Below are positions 14,966 through 24,140 of a stretch of DNA of 64,000 nt, piece by piece. This DNA comes from Lachnospiraceae bacterium MD335 (GTDB taxonomy: Bacteria > Bacillota > Clostridia > Lachnospirales > Lachnospiraceae): NCBI GenBank assembly GCA_000403335.2, contig KE159628.1, positions 1,066,850-1,130,849 on the forward strand, in the 5' to 3' direction. The notes under the pieces are model-generated. The model ran no database searches and had not been told where the DNA came from. It saw only the letters and a list, made by a program, of their open reading frames with translations. Numbering within the stretch: position 1 is the first letter of the stretch; the number at the start of each line of letters is the position of its first letter. The translations under genes were made by a program, and so were the position numbers.

Positions 14966-16627
14966 TTATAGCTCCCCAACAAAATTATATACAATCCGTA
15001 CTTCCTGTGTCTTTACCCCGTCCACTTTCTTAGGTTCTCCAATCAGTATGCGGTTAATCAGTCGGTTTAACACTGTTTCATCAAGCTCCGTTATGGCAGC
15101 ATAACGCCTGATTTCCCCCATAAACATCTGCACATCGCCCTCTGAATGTTCCTCCTCACTGATAAGTGCTGCTATTTCCTGCATACGGTTCTGGTTGCTT
15201 TCCTGTTCCTTTTCCATTGCGTCCGTCAGCTTCAAAAAACGCTTTTCCGTAAGTATTCCTTTTGCTTTATCTGCATATAGGCTGATAAAAGTATCATCTA
15301 TCTCCTGATTGCGCCCTGCAAGGCTCTCAAATTCCTTTTTCAGACTGTCCGTATCTGCAAGGTACTGTTTCTCCATTCTACGGCTTAATCTTCTATAAAA
15401 CGCTTCTTTGTCCTTTAATGCCATCGCTGCAACTTCCTGTATGTCCGAAAGCACAAGGTTGTATAAATCCCTTGCTTCAATTTTATGGCTTGTACAGGCA
15501 TTTTTACCCAAACGGTTATAAGTCTGGCAGATATAATATGCCTTATCTATCGGCTCACGTTCTTTCCCTGTCCGGCGGTCTTTGTCCGTCCTGCCCACCT
15601 TTTCATAACGCACCTGCATGGACTTTCCACAGGTGGCACAATAGACAATGCCATGAAAAATATTGTAATATGGACAGTTATTCCCCTTCATGATTGGCGG
15701 TCTACGGTCTATAAGCTGCTGTACCTTTTCCCACTCCGCTTTAGGGATAATGGCTTCGTGGCAGTCCTCTATGACTTCCCTCTGCTCCCTCGGAATGATG
15801 TTGTAAGTGTTGGAACGTATCCCCTTCTGATGTGTCTTGCAGACAACGTGTGCGCCCTTGTAAAAAGGATTTCTCAGGATAGCGGAGATACGTGAACCGC
15901 TCCAAGCGTAATAATTCACGTCACAGTCCGTTCCCGTCTGCGTTCTTGTAATCGGTATCCGTTCTTCCATCAAAACCTTGCATATTTTCATGTTCCCAAA
16001 CCCATCAAGCGCAAGGTCATATATCCGTCTGATAATCGGCGCAGTTTCCGGATCAATGATAAGATGCCCGTTGTCATCAGGATCACGCATCAGTCCCAAA
16101 GGCGGCTGTCCCCCGCAGAATTTTCCCTGCCTTGAACGTGTCATGCGCCCTGCAAGCACTTTCTTTGAAATATCCCTGCTGTACATATCATTCAGGATAT
16201 TCTTAAACGGCGCTATGTCCATTTCCTGCTTGTTCAGGCTGTCGTAATTGTCCGTAATAGCTATGTAGCGTACATTGTGTTTTGGGAAAAATACTTCCAT
16301 GTAGCTGCCGGACTCAATGTAATTACGTCCAAGCCTTGAAAGGTCTTTGGTAATCACACAGCCTATCTTTCCTGCTTCTATATCACTTATCATACGCTGG
16401 AATGCCGGACGGTTGAAGTTCCGCCCTGTGAAACCATCGTCCACATAAAACTCACAGTTGAACATACCATTCTTTTCTGCATAGTCTTTAAGCAGCAGCT
16501 TTTGATTGCTGATACTCATGCTCTCATTGTCTTTGCCATCTTCAAGAGATAATCTGCAATAAAGGGCAGTAATCATTGGACTGGTAATCTTAGAATTGTT
16601 TTTCTTGGAATTGTTATTCCTGTTCAT
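14966..16627 (-). CDS. Large serine recombinase (IME2 integrase)
   Basis: A 553-residue large serine recombinase. The resolvase domain holds Ser27 in LYCRLSLEDG and DLSRLGRNYIESG near 95-107. The recombinase domain is at about 165-300. The zinc ribbon has CATCGKSMQVRY and CQTYNRLGKNAC (about 330-375), and the coiled coil spans about 400-490. It ends RIVYNFVGEL, like many Tn4451/Tn5397-group enzymes. It differs widely from the IME1 recombinase, which explains the different target gene. ATG at 16627 with AAAGGAGAGA upstream. It is not at the element end, unlike in IME1. Confidence 0.92.
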   Translation of the reverse strand: MNRNNNSKKNNSKITSPMITALYCRLSLEDGKDNESMSISNQKLLLKDYAEKNGMFNCEFYVDDGFTGRNFNRPAFQRMISDIEAGKIGCVITKDLSRLGRNYIESGSYMEVFFPKHNVRYIAITDNYDSLNKQEMDIAPFKNILNDMYSRDISKKVLAGRMTRSRQGKFCGGQPPLGLMRDPDDNGHLIIDPETAPIIRRIYDLALDGFGNMKICKVLMEERIPITRTQTGTDCDVNYYAWSGSRISAILRNPFYKGAHVVCKTHQKGIRSNTYNIIPREQREVIEDCHEAIIPKAEWEKVQQLIDRRPPIMKGNNCPYYNIFHGIVYCATCGKSMQVRYEKVGRTDKDRRTGKEREPIDKAYYICQTYNRLGKNACTSHKIEARDLYNLVLSDIQEVAAMALKDKEAFYRRLSRRMEKQYLADTDSLKKEFESLAGRNQEIDDTFISLYADKAKGILTEKRFLKLTDAMEKEQESNQNRMQEIAALISEEEHSEGDVQMFMGEIRRYAAITELDETVLNRLINRILIGEPKKVDGVKTQEVRIVYNFVGEL

Positions 16628-16714
16628 AGGTTCTCTCCTTTATGAACAGGGACACGATATAATTATATTACCATGTCCCCGCCCCAATTTCAACATATTT
16701 TTCCTAAATCTGCC

Positions 16715-16897
16715 TTAAACCGCCTGCCTGTCCTTTTTTCGAGAATGCGGAGCATTTTTTGAAATATGTTCCTCCGTCTTTTTCTCTATAAGCTGTTCAA
16801 AAGCTTGCTGCATAGTCTGTGTGCCGCCAAATTCCCTCGTCACCACAAACCTTGTCTGCCCCTTTATTTCCTTTTTAACTTCTCTGTCTGCAATCAT
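16715..16897 (-). CDS. Small basic protein downstream of DnaC, IME2
   Basis: A 60-residue protein, MIADREVKKEIKGQTRFVVT followed by a basic tail (SKNAPHSRKKDRQAV). It occupies the position of tnpW in IME1, and the KGQTRFVV part loosely resembles the GNTVLVV part of TnpW, so it may be a distant relative. An upstream in-frame start at 17023 would add 42 unlikely residues. Confidence 0.5.
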   Translation of the reverse strand: MIADREVKKEIKGQTRFVVTREFGGTQTMQQAFEQLIEKKTEEHISKNAPHSRKKDRQAV

Positions 16898-17026
16898 AAA
16901 ATAAACCCTGTCCTTTCTGCGGTCATTTCCCCGCCTGTCATATTTCAATCCTCTTTTTCTCTCTGTACAGAAAGATAAATCTGCATAAAAACAGCATTGA
17001 AGATAACCCTTCCCCAATGCCAAACA

Positions 17027-17893
17027 TCACACTGTATCCTTAACACCTGTCAAAATCTTTTTCGCCGTATCCCTGTTGCCCTGCCCCAGTTCAGAACGGT
17101 AATTCTTACCGCCGAAGAATACAGGCATACAGCGTTCCATGATGCGGTCATAAATCCTTGCGTGTTCCACGTCCTGCGGACTTTTCAGCGCATCAAGCTG
17201 AATGTTTGTTGTGATGATGAACGGCTTGCCGGACTTGTACCGTTCATCAATAACCGTATAAATTGTTTCAACCGTATACTGGCTTTCCCTCTCAATCCCC
17301 ATATCATCAATCACAAGCAGCGTGTAGCGGTTCAAACTTGCAAGGTACTCATTCCGCTCCGAACTGTAAAGACCGCCGAGCGCATTTAATATTTTCGGAA
17401 AACTTGTCATCAGTACAGGAATTTTCTGCTCTAACAGCGCATTAGCAATACACCCTGCAAGGAATGTCTTGCCTGTCCCAACATTCCCCCAAAACAAAAG
17501 TCCCTGTCCTGTCTGCGCCATTTCTGAAAAATGTTCCACATACCGCTTTGCGTATACGGCGTTTTCCTGTGACGCATCACAGCGGTCAAAGGTATAGTTA
17601 TAAAATGTTTTGTCCTGCAATCCCGCACTTTTCATCTTCTGTATATTCAGAAGTTCCTCCTTTACCCTGTATTCCTCATGTTCTTTTTCCAGTTTCTCCG
17701 CCGCACATCTGCAAAGACAGCCGACAATGCGTTCCTCTCCCAGGAATGATATTTTTTTCTGCTTTTTTGTGTGGCACTGTCCGCACATCAATAATCCGGT
17801 ATCATCGTCCGTATAATCATCAACCGCCTTGATTTCCTCATTTGTGGTTTTTTCCAATTTTTTCAGTACTTCATCAACAACCACTTCAATCAT
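17027..17893 (-). CDS. DnaC-like ATPase (helicase loader), IME2
   Basis: A 288-residue DnaC/IstB-type ATPase, the functional counterpart of the IME1 gene. The zinc-like cluster is CGQCH (about 38-42) and CLCRC; Walker A is GNVGTGKT (about 136-143); Walker B is LLVIDDMGIE; the sensor region is DERYKSGKPFIITTN. It overlaps the upstream replisome-organiser gene by 4 nt (ATGA). The pair probably drives theta-type or rolling-circle maintenance of the excised element. Confidence 0.85.
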   Translation of the reverse strand: MIEVVVDEVLKKLEKTTNEEIKAVDDYTDDDTGLLMCGQCHTKKQKKISFLGEERIVGCLCRCAAEKLEKEHEEYRVKEELLNIQKMKSAGLQDKTFYNYTFDRCDASQENAVYAKRYVEHFSEMAQTGQGLLFWGNVGTGKTFLAGCIANALLEQKIPVLMTSFPKILNALGGLYSSERNEYLASLNRYTLLVIDDMGIERESQYTVETIYTVIDERYKSGKPFIITTNIQLDALKSPQDVEHARIYDRIMERCMPVFFGGKNYRSELGQGNRDTAKKILTGVKDTV

Positions 17894-18699
17894 AAACTGT
17901 CACCCTCCTTAAAACTGCCGTTATAAGAATACCCGTTTCCTTTTGCCTGTTCTTTCTTCATATCCTCTTTTTTCCAGCACTCCATAATGGCTAAATGATT
18001 TTTATATGTTTTTCCGCTGTAAGCCATATATTCCGACAGATGCTCTATCATGGACTGGTAATCTGCCGGAAAGTCGGCTTTCAGCGTTTCCAGTTCTTTA
18101 TCCGTAAGGCTGACATTTTCATATCTGCCGTAAAGATTTATCTCCTGTCTTGTGGGTGCGTGTGTGTCCTTTTCTCTCTCACTCTCTCTTTTATCTAAGT
18201 TCTTATCTCTATTCTCTATACTCTTATCTCTAATCTCTGGTGGACAGAATTGGGACACAGGTGGGACATTGTCCCAGTTTTGTCCCGTTCCCATATTGTT
18301 ATCCATCAAAAGCGGCGTGCTGCCTTCCGCTTTCTGTCTGCGGTATCTTGCCTTGCGTTCCCCATCAGACGAGCCTTTTCCCGTCATTTCCTCAATTTCC
18401 GGCATATAAAAAGTATTATCCTCCAATACTTCCACAAGCCCAAGCTGCATGAATGCCCGCATCGCCCTCTCTACCGTTCCTGTCTCATGCCTTGTGAGCA
18501 GTGCGATCATTTCCGCTGAAAGCGGCGTCATCTCATTCAAGAGCAGTTTCCCGTTATGCTGCAATGATTTTAAATACAGCTTGAGCAGGATATTCACATA
18601 TAAGACACCGTCCTTTGAGCCTTCCAACACTACAATCTCACGCTGGTCAAAAAAATCTTCCTTGAGTTTAAGGAAGTAATATTTTTTATTCTCTGCCAT
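17890..18699 (-). CDS. Phage replisome organiser-like initiator, IME2
   Basis: A 269-residue protein with an N-terminal replisome-organiser winged-helix domain (KKYYFLKLKEDFFDQREIVV through EIEEMTGKGSSDGERKARYRRQK, about residues 1-125), a variable linker rich in charged residues, and a DnaD-like C-terminal part ending YNGSFKEGDSL. It would bind the element's origin and recruit the DnaC-like loader. The ATG at 18699 overlaps the relaxase gene by 14 nt. Confidence 0.8.
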   Translation of the reverse strand: MAENKKYYFLKLKEDFFDQREIVVLEGSKDGVLYVNILLKLYLKSLQHNGKLLLNEMTPLSAEMIALLTRHETGTVERAMRAFMQLGLVEVLEDNTFYMPEIEEMTGKGSSDGERKARYRRQKAEGSTPLLMDNNMGTGQNWDNVPPVSQFCPPEIRDKSIENRDKNLDKRESEREKDTHAPTRQEINLYGRYENVSLTDKELETLKADFPADYQSMIEHLSEYMAYSGKTYKNHLAIMECWKKEDMKKEQAKGNGYSYNGSFKEGDSL

Positions 18700-20239
18700 A
18701 ATTGCCCCTTTCCTTTTTTACGCTTTTTTTCTCCCCAAGATTGGGAAGAATTTCATTCTGTTTTGCTTTTGTCCTCTGTACCATTGCTGTCTTGTCCGCA
18801 ATCTCCGCAAGTTCCCCAAGAATGGCATCATTTTCTGCCAAATCGTGTTTTATCTTTGCACTTTCCGCTTTCAGTTCTTCAAGTTCCTTTTTCCACGTTT
18901 TGGGGAGCAGCCTATCCGTACCGCTCATATTTTTCAGTCCTGTACGGTAGGAGAGTGCAGTATCTATCTTATCTGCATTCCTGTCATAATAAGACTGTTT
19001 CTGCCTGCCGGAGAGACTTTCATACTTTTTCAGGTATTCCGCATATGGCTTGTAGGCATGGTAGATGTCAACGATGTTGGACATCTTTTTCAGCTTTGCA
19101 TTTAACTCACGCTGGTTGTGAATATTGTCACTCCGCTGTTTTTTGGTGTCCTCTGCCAGCTTCTGCAAATCCTCAAGCGTTTCAATCTTATGTGACTGGA
19201 GAAACGCCACCATAGATGAAAAATCTTTTATGTTGCCCGTTTTTGTGTCTGTGCGCTGCCGGATATCATTGTCCTGAATAAATGCGCTGCGGTTTTGCTG
19301 CCATTCCATCAGGACTGCAATTAAAGAATCCTCTTTCTTTTCCTGTACAGGTAATTCTTTTTCTTTATCCTGTGCAATCGCTTTTTTCTCTTTTTCAAGG
19401 AAAGCAATCTTATTTGTCAGACGCTCTATGTTCTCCATGCTGGATAAAATAAGGGCATTGATTTTTTTAATCTCCCTGTTCATGCTGCCGACTTCGGTTT
19501 GAATGCCCCTGCGCTCCATTGCGGTCACTGCAGCACCCATATGGATTGTCGGCAGAAGGTCTATTCCCTGTCTTTCAAAAGAACGGTGTTCCGCTGTAAT
19601 CTCATAGCCGTTCTTCTTATAAAATTCAGTTTCAATATCTGCCCACAATGCACGCCATTTTTCCACGTTTCCCCTGTCGTCCCAATCAGTAGCGTAAACC
19701 TTATGTGACTTATAATCATTTCCTTTCTTTGTGGGGATTTTCTGACCGTTTTTATCAAGGTCATATTCCCGCCAGCATTTCTTTTCTAAAAAAGTCCCGT
19801 CTTTTTGGAACGGGCGCATGGTAAGCATAAGATGACAGTGCGGGTTCGGGTTCTCATGGTCGGGACTATGCAGATTCATGTCAACCACCATTCCTTTATC
19901 CCTGAAAAATTCTGCAAGTGTTCTTGCAGCCTTTAACCGCTCATCCGCATCCAGCTCACAAGGCAGGGAAAATTCAACCTCCCTCGAAAGCTGCGCCCTG
20001 CTTCCTTTTTCAAAATTTTCAACAGCGTTCCACAAAACGGAACGGTCTGCAAATTCTTTCGGCGCATATTCCGGCAGGAGGATTTCGGAATATATCACAT
20101 GACCTTTCCTTGAAAAATCCTTCATCTCCCCATCATATTCGCAATATATCTTTGTCCCACTCCGGTATGCAGCGGAAGCCACAGCCGACTGCGGTTTTTC
20201 TCCGCCCCTGCTGATTATCTTTGCATTAAGATGTATCAT
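18686..20239 (-). CDS. MobA/MobL relaxase, IME2
   Basis: A 517-residue relaxase of the MobA/MobL (MOB-Q) family. The N-terminal SAVASAAYRSG supplies the candidate nucleophile Tyr25; the metal-binding histidines lie in HSPDHENPNPHCHLMLT (His128, His134, His136). YERQGID-like SFERQGIDLLPTIHMG near residue 225 is typical of this group and is shared with the fragment at 25162-26067. The C-terminal half is coiled coil. It is complete and lies just downstream of the IME2 oriT candidate. Confidence 0.9.
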   Translation of the reverse strand: MIHLNAKIISRGGEKPQSAVASAAYRSGTKIYCEYDGEMKDFSRKGHVIYSEILLPEYAPKEFADRSVLWNAVENFEKGSRAQLSREVEFSLPCELDADERLKAARTLAEFFRDKGMVVDMNLHSPDHENPNPHCHLMLTMRPFQKDGTFLEKKCWREYDLDKNGQKIPTKKGNDYKSHKVYATDWDDRGNVEKWRALWADIETEFYKKNGYEITAEHRSFERQGIDLLPTIHMGAAVTAMERRGIQTEVGSMNREIKKINALILSSMENIERLTNKIAFLEKEKKAIAQDKEKELPVQEKKEDSLIAVLMEWQQNRSAFIQDNDIRQRTDTKTGNIKDFSSMVAFLQSHKIETLEDLQKLAEDTKKQRSDNIHNQRELNAKLKKMSNIVDIYHAYKPYAEYLKKYESLSGRQKQSYYDRNADKIDTALSYRTGLKNMSGTDRLLPKTWKKELEELKAESAKIKHDLAENDAILGELAEIADKTAMVQRTKAKQNEILPNLGEKKSVKKERGNYGRE

Positions 20240-20319
20240 TTTGGTGCTTATCGGTATCTCCCTCCTTTTGCATATTTTCTATTCCCAACGGAAAAATGCG
20301 GCTGTGCCGCATTTGACAA

Positions 20320-20603
20320 GGGCGCATTATCCGAGATAAAAACTTATCCGAGGTAAATTGATTAAATCCGATGAATACAGCATTTGAAAACGATTATCTC
20401 GGATAATTAACCCCGCTTTCAATTGTGGGTGATTTGTACTTATCCGAGATAATTGGGTAAATCACACCTTTGCCTCTGATAATTTTTGAAATGGCAGTTG
20501 CTCTTTTCATAAATAATTATCCGAGGTAATTTCTTTGAAAGCCTTTCATATCGGCAGCTTTGAGAGTTACTTCGGATAATTGGAAATCTCGGATAATGCG
20601 CCC
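20320..20603. repeat. Iteron-like array: seven copies of TTATCCGAGRTAA
   Basis: Seven 13-bp copies lie at 20327, 20344, 20394 (inverted), 20440, 20517, 20567 (inverted) and 20584 (inverted). An 18-bp perfect inverted repeat, GGGCGCATTATCCGAGAT (20320-20337) and its complement (20586-20603), closes the array. The array lies between mobA and oriT. A replication origin bound by the IME2 initiator is the simplest reading; relaxosome or repressor binding is an alternative. Confidence 0.75.
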
Positions 20604-20670
20604 TATCCAAGAACTCGGATAGGGCGCACTTATACACGCTTCGCGTGTGTGCGCCCTGCGGGGCTTTGCC
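20604..20670 (-). other. Candidate oriT of IME2
   Basis: GGGCGCACTTATACACGC at 20622-20639 is followed by TTCGCGTGTGTGCGCCCT, giving a strong hairpin with loop near CTTCG, next to a GC-rich segment (GCGGGGCTTTGCC). This hairpin is typical of oriT near MobA/MobL relaxases, and it sits upstream of the relaxase gene. The nick is probably near the hairpin's 3' foot. Confidence 0.6.
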
Positions 20671-20736
20671 TGCCTTACGGCAGACAACAGGGGAAACGAC
20701 AATTCCCCTACGGGCGTTCCGCCCTACCCTTTAGTG

Positions 20737-20789
20737 AACTTTGTGTTCAGATAAAGGCTAAAGAACAGCCTTTATCTGAACACAAAGTT
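20737..20789. other. Perfect 23-bp hairpin
   Basis: The 23-nt arm at 20737-20759 (starts AACTTTGTGTTCAG) is exactly complementary to 20767-20789, with a 7-nt loop. No gene covers it. Without a T tract it is not a classical terminator; a single-strand origin, an initiation or protein-binding site, or a processed RNA are possible. Confidence 0.7.
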
Positions 20790-20824
20790 TTGCAGTGCCG
20801 TCCGCCACGTTTCAGCAGATAATT

Positions 20825-21160
20825 TCATTCTGTCGGTGATTGTGGTTTTACTTTTTCTGTCAAAATATTTTGCATCGTCCGGCGGAAATACAAATCAGAA
20901 AAGAGAGTATTCAGAATATCTTTTACTGAATCATCATTCAGAGCGGCAAGTTGTTCTTTGGAAACATTCAGCTTTTCTCTGATAAGGTATTCAAAGTGAC
21001 TTCCCCATACAATGTTGCGGTGTCGGCGTTCCTTTTCTGTCATACCTTTTATCTGATTACGAAGTTTTGCTTCCCTATGTTTTGCAATGGCAAGTTCAGC
21101 TTTGGTCTTTTGTAATTCCGCATCAATCACATCTCTGCGTGTCTGTTTACTTTCACTCAT
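20825..21160 (-). CDS. DUF3847 family protein, IME2
   Basis: A 111-residue protein matching DUF3847, a family common beside MobA/MobL relaxases in Clostridia elements. The first 60 residues are a charged helix (DAELQKTKAELAIAKHREAKLRNQIKGMTEKERRHRN), then NIVWGSHFEYLIREKL. It may be a relaxosome accessory, but that is inferred from location only. Starts at ATG 21160 after GGGAGGAAG. Confidence 0.75.
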   Translation of the reverse strand: MSESKQTRRDVIDAELQKTKAELAIAKHREAKLRNQIKGMTEKERRHRNIVWGSHFEYLIREKLNVSKEQLAALNDDSVKDILNTLFSDLYFRRTMQNILTEKVKPQSPTE

Positions 21161-21332
21161 TTTTTCACTTCCTCCCTGCCCGTAACGCTGTTAATATTGG
21201 ATAAAAATACAGGCATACAAAAGAGGACATCCATATACTGAATATCCTCTCCTTCGTTTGGCTGCACCTGTTTATGTTTCATCTTATTCCGTTTTAAACC
21301 ACAATTTCATTTACATCATTTTAGGAGAAATT

Positions 21333-21596
21333 TTATGTCCTGTCCCTCAAATCCTGTAAATGCCTAAGCTGCGCTTCACTTAATGTCCTCGGCTTTCCAA
21401 TCCGGATAAGATTTTTGGGTAAAACATATGTCTTGCTTACTTCTGTCCATGACTTTAACCGGATTACATTTGGGAACTCCTTATGCAGTTTATCCATTTT
21501 CCGCATCCATACCGGATTTGCTGTGTAAACCGTTGCTTCGTCCTCATCTGCATTCAGATTGATAACCACTTCCTGTTCATATCTTGATAACTTCAT
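21333..21596 (-). CDS. Conserved mobile-element protein of unknown function
   Basis: An 87-residue protein: MKLSRYEQEVVINLNADEDE, then VYTANPVWMRKMDKLHKEFP and VLPKNLIRIGKPR. I have seen this pattern as a conserved hypothetical in many ICE/IME modules, but no function is known to me. Preceded by AGAAAGGAG. Between it and the divergent XRE gene (21597-21972) I see only AT-rich DNA and short direct repeats. Confidence 0.6.
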   Translation of the reverse strand: MKLSRYEQEVVINLNADEDEATVYTANPVWMRKMDKLHKEFPNVIRLKSWTEVSKTYVLPKNLIRIGKPRTLSEAQLRHLQDLRDRT

Positions 21597-21972
21597 TCCA
21601 TACTCCTTTCTCCGATGCCAAATTTATTTAACAGTACCCTGCCGGTACTAAATTTTCCACCCATAATCGGGCTGTTTCATTTGTTCTGCTGTTCTCCCCT
21701 TGCTGTTTCCTGACAGGCAACCCTTGTCGGCGCTGTATCGTCCAGTATTGTATTGGCGCTCAAATCACTTTCAAATTAGTCTTGGCGGTTTATATCAGCT
21801 TGGACAGTCATTTAATTGTACTGCCATTATCCAACAAAACAGCCTGCTTTCCCGTATATCCATCATGTCAGAAATCTGCCCGGAAACAGAAAATTTCTAT
21901 CATGCTGGAAAAATATAGTAGGAATTCTCCAGTTAATGTGGTATTCTGTTTTTGTAAAGGGGAGAATTATCA

Positions 21973-22803
21973 ATGAAAACACAATTAAGTATTCAGGAAC
22001 GCCTGAAAGACCTGCGTATAGAAAAGGGACTGATTTTAGAGCAGCTATCACAACAGATAAAAATTCCGGCTTCCACACTTGGTTCTTATGAATCTGATGA
22101 TTATAAAGAGATACCCCACAGGAACATCATTGACTTGGCAAAATTCTATAAGGTATCAACAGACTACCTGCTTGGTCTGACTGAAAACAGGCAGCATGAC
22201 AATATTTCCATATCCGACCTGCACCTGAGCGATGCCGCCCTGTCACTTCTTAACGACCAGAAACTAAACACGCTGCTCTTGTCAGAGCTTATCACACATG
22301 AGCAGTTCCGAAAGCTCATGATTGACTTGGAGATCTATGTGGACGGTCTTGCGGATATGCAGGTCAAATCACTAAATTTTGTAGTGGACATAGGAAGAAA
22401 GATACTGCTCAAACGCCACAATCCCGACGAATATAACCTGCAATTAAATACCCTGAATATGCAACACCTTGAACTGAATGAATATTTTTCCCATGTAATT
22501 GATGATGATATGCACACCATTATTAAAGATATCCGAGATGCCCACAAAGGCGATATCGACTCCGCCCCACCCAAAACCATAACCGAACATTGGGAAGAAA
22601 TCCTTGAGAAAGCAGAAAATTTTGTAGGCACTTCCAAACAAAGGCTTGCCTACATATTCAGCCAGTTCCTGAAAATCAAGCCGACTGAAAAGAATATTGA
22701 CGATATGGCGGATATGCTCAGTCAGTCTGAAATCTTAGAGCCTGACGCAAAGAAACGCCGGAACAGTGCAAGGCAGAAAAACTCTAAGTCAGATAAGAAT
22801 TGA
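21973..22803 (+). CDS. XRE-family transcription regulator, IME2
   Basis: A 276-residue regulator with an N-terminal Cro/CI-type helix-turn-helix (ERLKDLRIEKGLILEQLSQQIKIPASTLGSYES, about residues 8-65; then LAKFYKVSTDYLLGLTENR) and a long helical C-terminus. AAGGGGAGAA precedes the ATG. It is the only plus-strand gene of IME2 and points to the right end; it may keep the element quiescent. Its stop is 100 bp from attR, and the interrupted virD4 frame runs over its last 20 bases on the other strand. Confidence 0.85.
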   Translation: MKTQLSIQERLKDLRIEKGLILEQLSQQIKIPASTLGSYESDDYKEIPHRNIIDLAKFYKVSTDYLLGLTENRQHDNISISDLHLSDAALSLLNDQKLNTLLLSELITHEQFRKLMIDLEIYVDGLADMQVKSLNFVVDIGRKILLKRHNPDEYNLQLNTLNMQHLELNEYFSHVIDDDMHTIIKDIRDAHKGDIDSAPPKTITEHWEEILEKAENFVGTSKQRLAYIFSQFLKIKPTEKNIDDMADMLSQSEILEPDAKKRRNSARQKNSKSDKN

Positions 22804-22903
22804 CACAGCAGACATGATTAGCTGAATTGCCGGCTGATCGTGTCCCTGTTCCGTTTATTTTTGTATCGGGCAGCCAACTCTTCACAAATAAGTATGGCAT
22901 ATC

Positions 22904-24140
22904 TTTTCCGGTCTTTTGATAATTTAAACCGTAGGACTGCGACGTACCCCTTGTGTCAGAGGTATTGTAAAGGTCTATGGTTTCCTTACCCAAAATTTCC
23001 GCCATCTCTTTCAAGGTGGTCTTTTCCTTCCCTCCGAGGAATAAGGTGGTATCACAATTCCCTTCAATGGTGTCGGCGTTATCCTTATAAATCGCTTTGA
23101 GCTGCGACTTCGACTGCAAGATAATGGAAGCTGATATTTCCCGGCTCCGGATTGTGGCAATCAGCTTCTCAAACTTTGGTATCTGCCCAATGTTTGCAAA
23201 CTCATCGAGTAAGCAGCGCACATGGACGGGCAGCCTGCCATGATACACATCATCCGCCCTGTCACAGAGCAGATTGAAAAGCTGCGTGTACATGATTGAC
23301 ACGATAAAGTTGAACGTATCGTCCGTATCGGAGATAATGACAAACAATGCTGTCTTTTCATCCCCTAACATATCAAGCCCCAACTCGTCATAGCTTGTCA
23401 GGTCACGCAGTTCCTTGATGTCAAAGGGGGCTAAACGTGCGCCACAGCTAATCAAGATGCTTTTCGCTGTCTTGCCCGCCGCCAGTTTGTATTTTTTATA
23501 CTGCTTTACCGCAAAGTGTTCCGGCTCTCTTTCCTCCAGCTCATCGAACATCAAATCCACAGGGTTCTTAAATTCCTCGTCATCCTCCCTCGCTTCACTG
23601 GCGTTTATCATGTCAAGCAGGGTAGTGAAGTTCTGTTCTTCCTCCACGCACTCATACCAGATGTACCCGATCAGTGCGGTGTAATAGAGCTTTTCGGCTT
23701 TCACCCAGAAATCCTCGCCGGATTGCTGCCCCTCCCCTTTGGTGTTTAGAATGATTGTGTTTACGAGTTTCAAAATATCCTTCTCGCTCCGGATATAAAC
23801 GAGAGGGTTGTAGTGCATGGACTTCTTGAAGTTAATGGTATTCAGCACTTTTACCCTGTAATTGTTCTTTAAGAGCATTTTTCCGCACTCTACTAACACT
23901 GTACCCTTTGGATCAGTGACAACATACGATGAGTGCATCTGCATAAGGTTCGGTTTTACAAAAAACCTCGTCTTGCCCGAACCGGAGCCGCCGATAACAA
24001 GGATATTTTTATTCCTCGCATACTTCGGCTGTTTTGGTCTGCCGGACATCATCAGCCTTTCCGTTTCTGTGAGTAGCACATTGTTCTCAAATACCGGATC
24101 GACATAAGGCTCAATGTCTTTCGCTGTCCCCCATGAAGCG
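22904..24140 (-). pseudogene. virD4: VirD4/TraG coupling ATPase, missing both ends
   Basis: The hexameric coupling ATPase links relaxosome and secretion channel. Here the frame is open from A-SWGTAKDIEPYVDPVFENNV through Walker A GGSGSGKT, Walker B VRCLLDEFANIG, to QSYGLNYQKTGK, where IME2 interrupts it; 34 residues from IME2 follow before the stop at 22784. Its N-terminal membrane domain (about 110 residues) is also gone, cut at 24140 by unrelated DNA. The C-terminus is at 12702-12948. IME2 excision alone would not restore a full protein. Confidence 0.85.

Larger units (their letters stand above)
12949..22904. mobile_element. IME2: serine-recombinase mobilizable element inserted in virD4
   Basis: About 9.96 kb, bounded by the shared core TCT (12949-12951 and 22902-22904). 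Excision restores virD4. The joined ends give the palindrome GCATAGATATGC with a central GA, fitting a serine recombinase with a 2-nt crossover. Contents: terminator, secreted protein, anti-sigma, ECF sigma, recombinase, DnaC-like and replisome-organiser genes, MobA/MobL relaxase, iteron array and oriT, DUF3847, an 87-aa protein and an XRE regulator. No secretion genes, so it is mobilizable rather than conjugative. Confidence 0.85.

Noticed and set aside
20320-20603. Repeat array as a possible CRISPR
   Set aside because: Repeats are 13 bp, in both orientations and with uneven spacing; no cas genes are present. It fits iterons.
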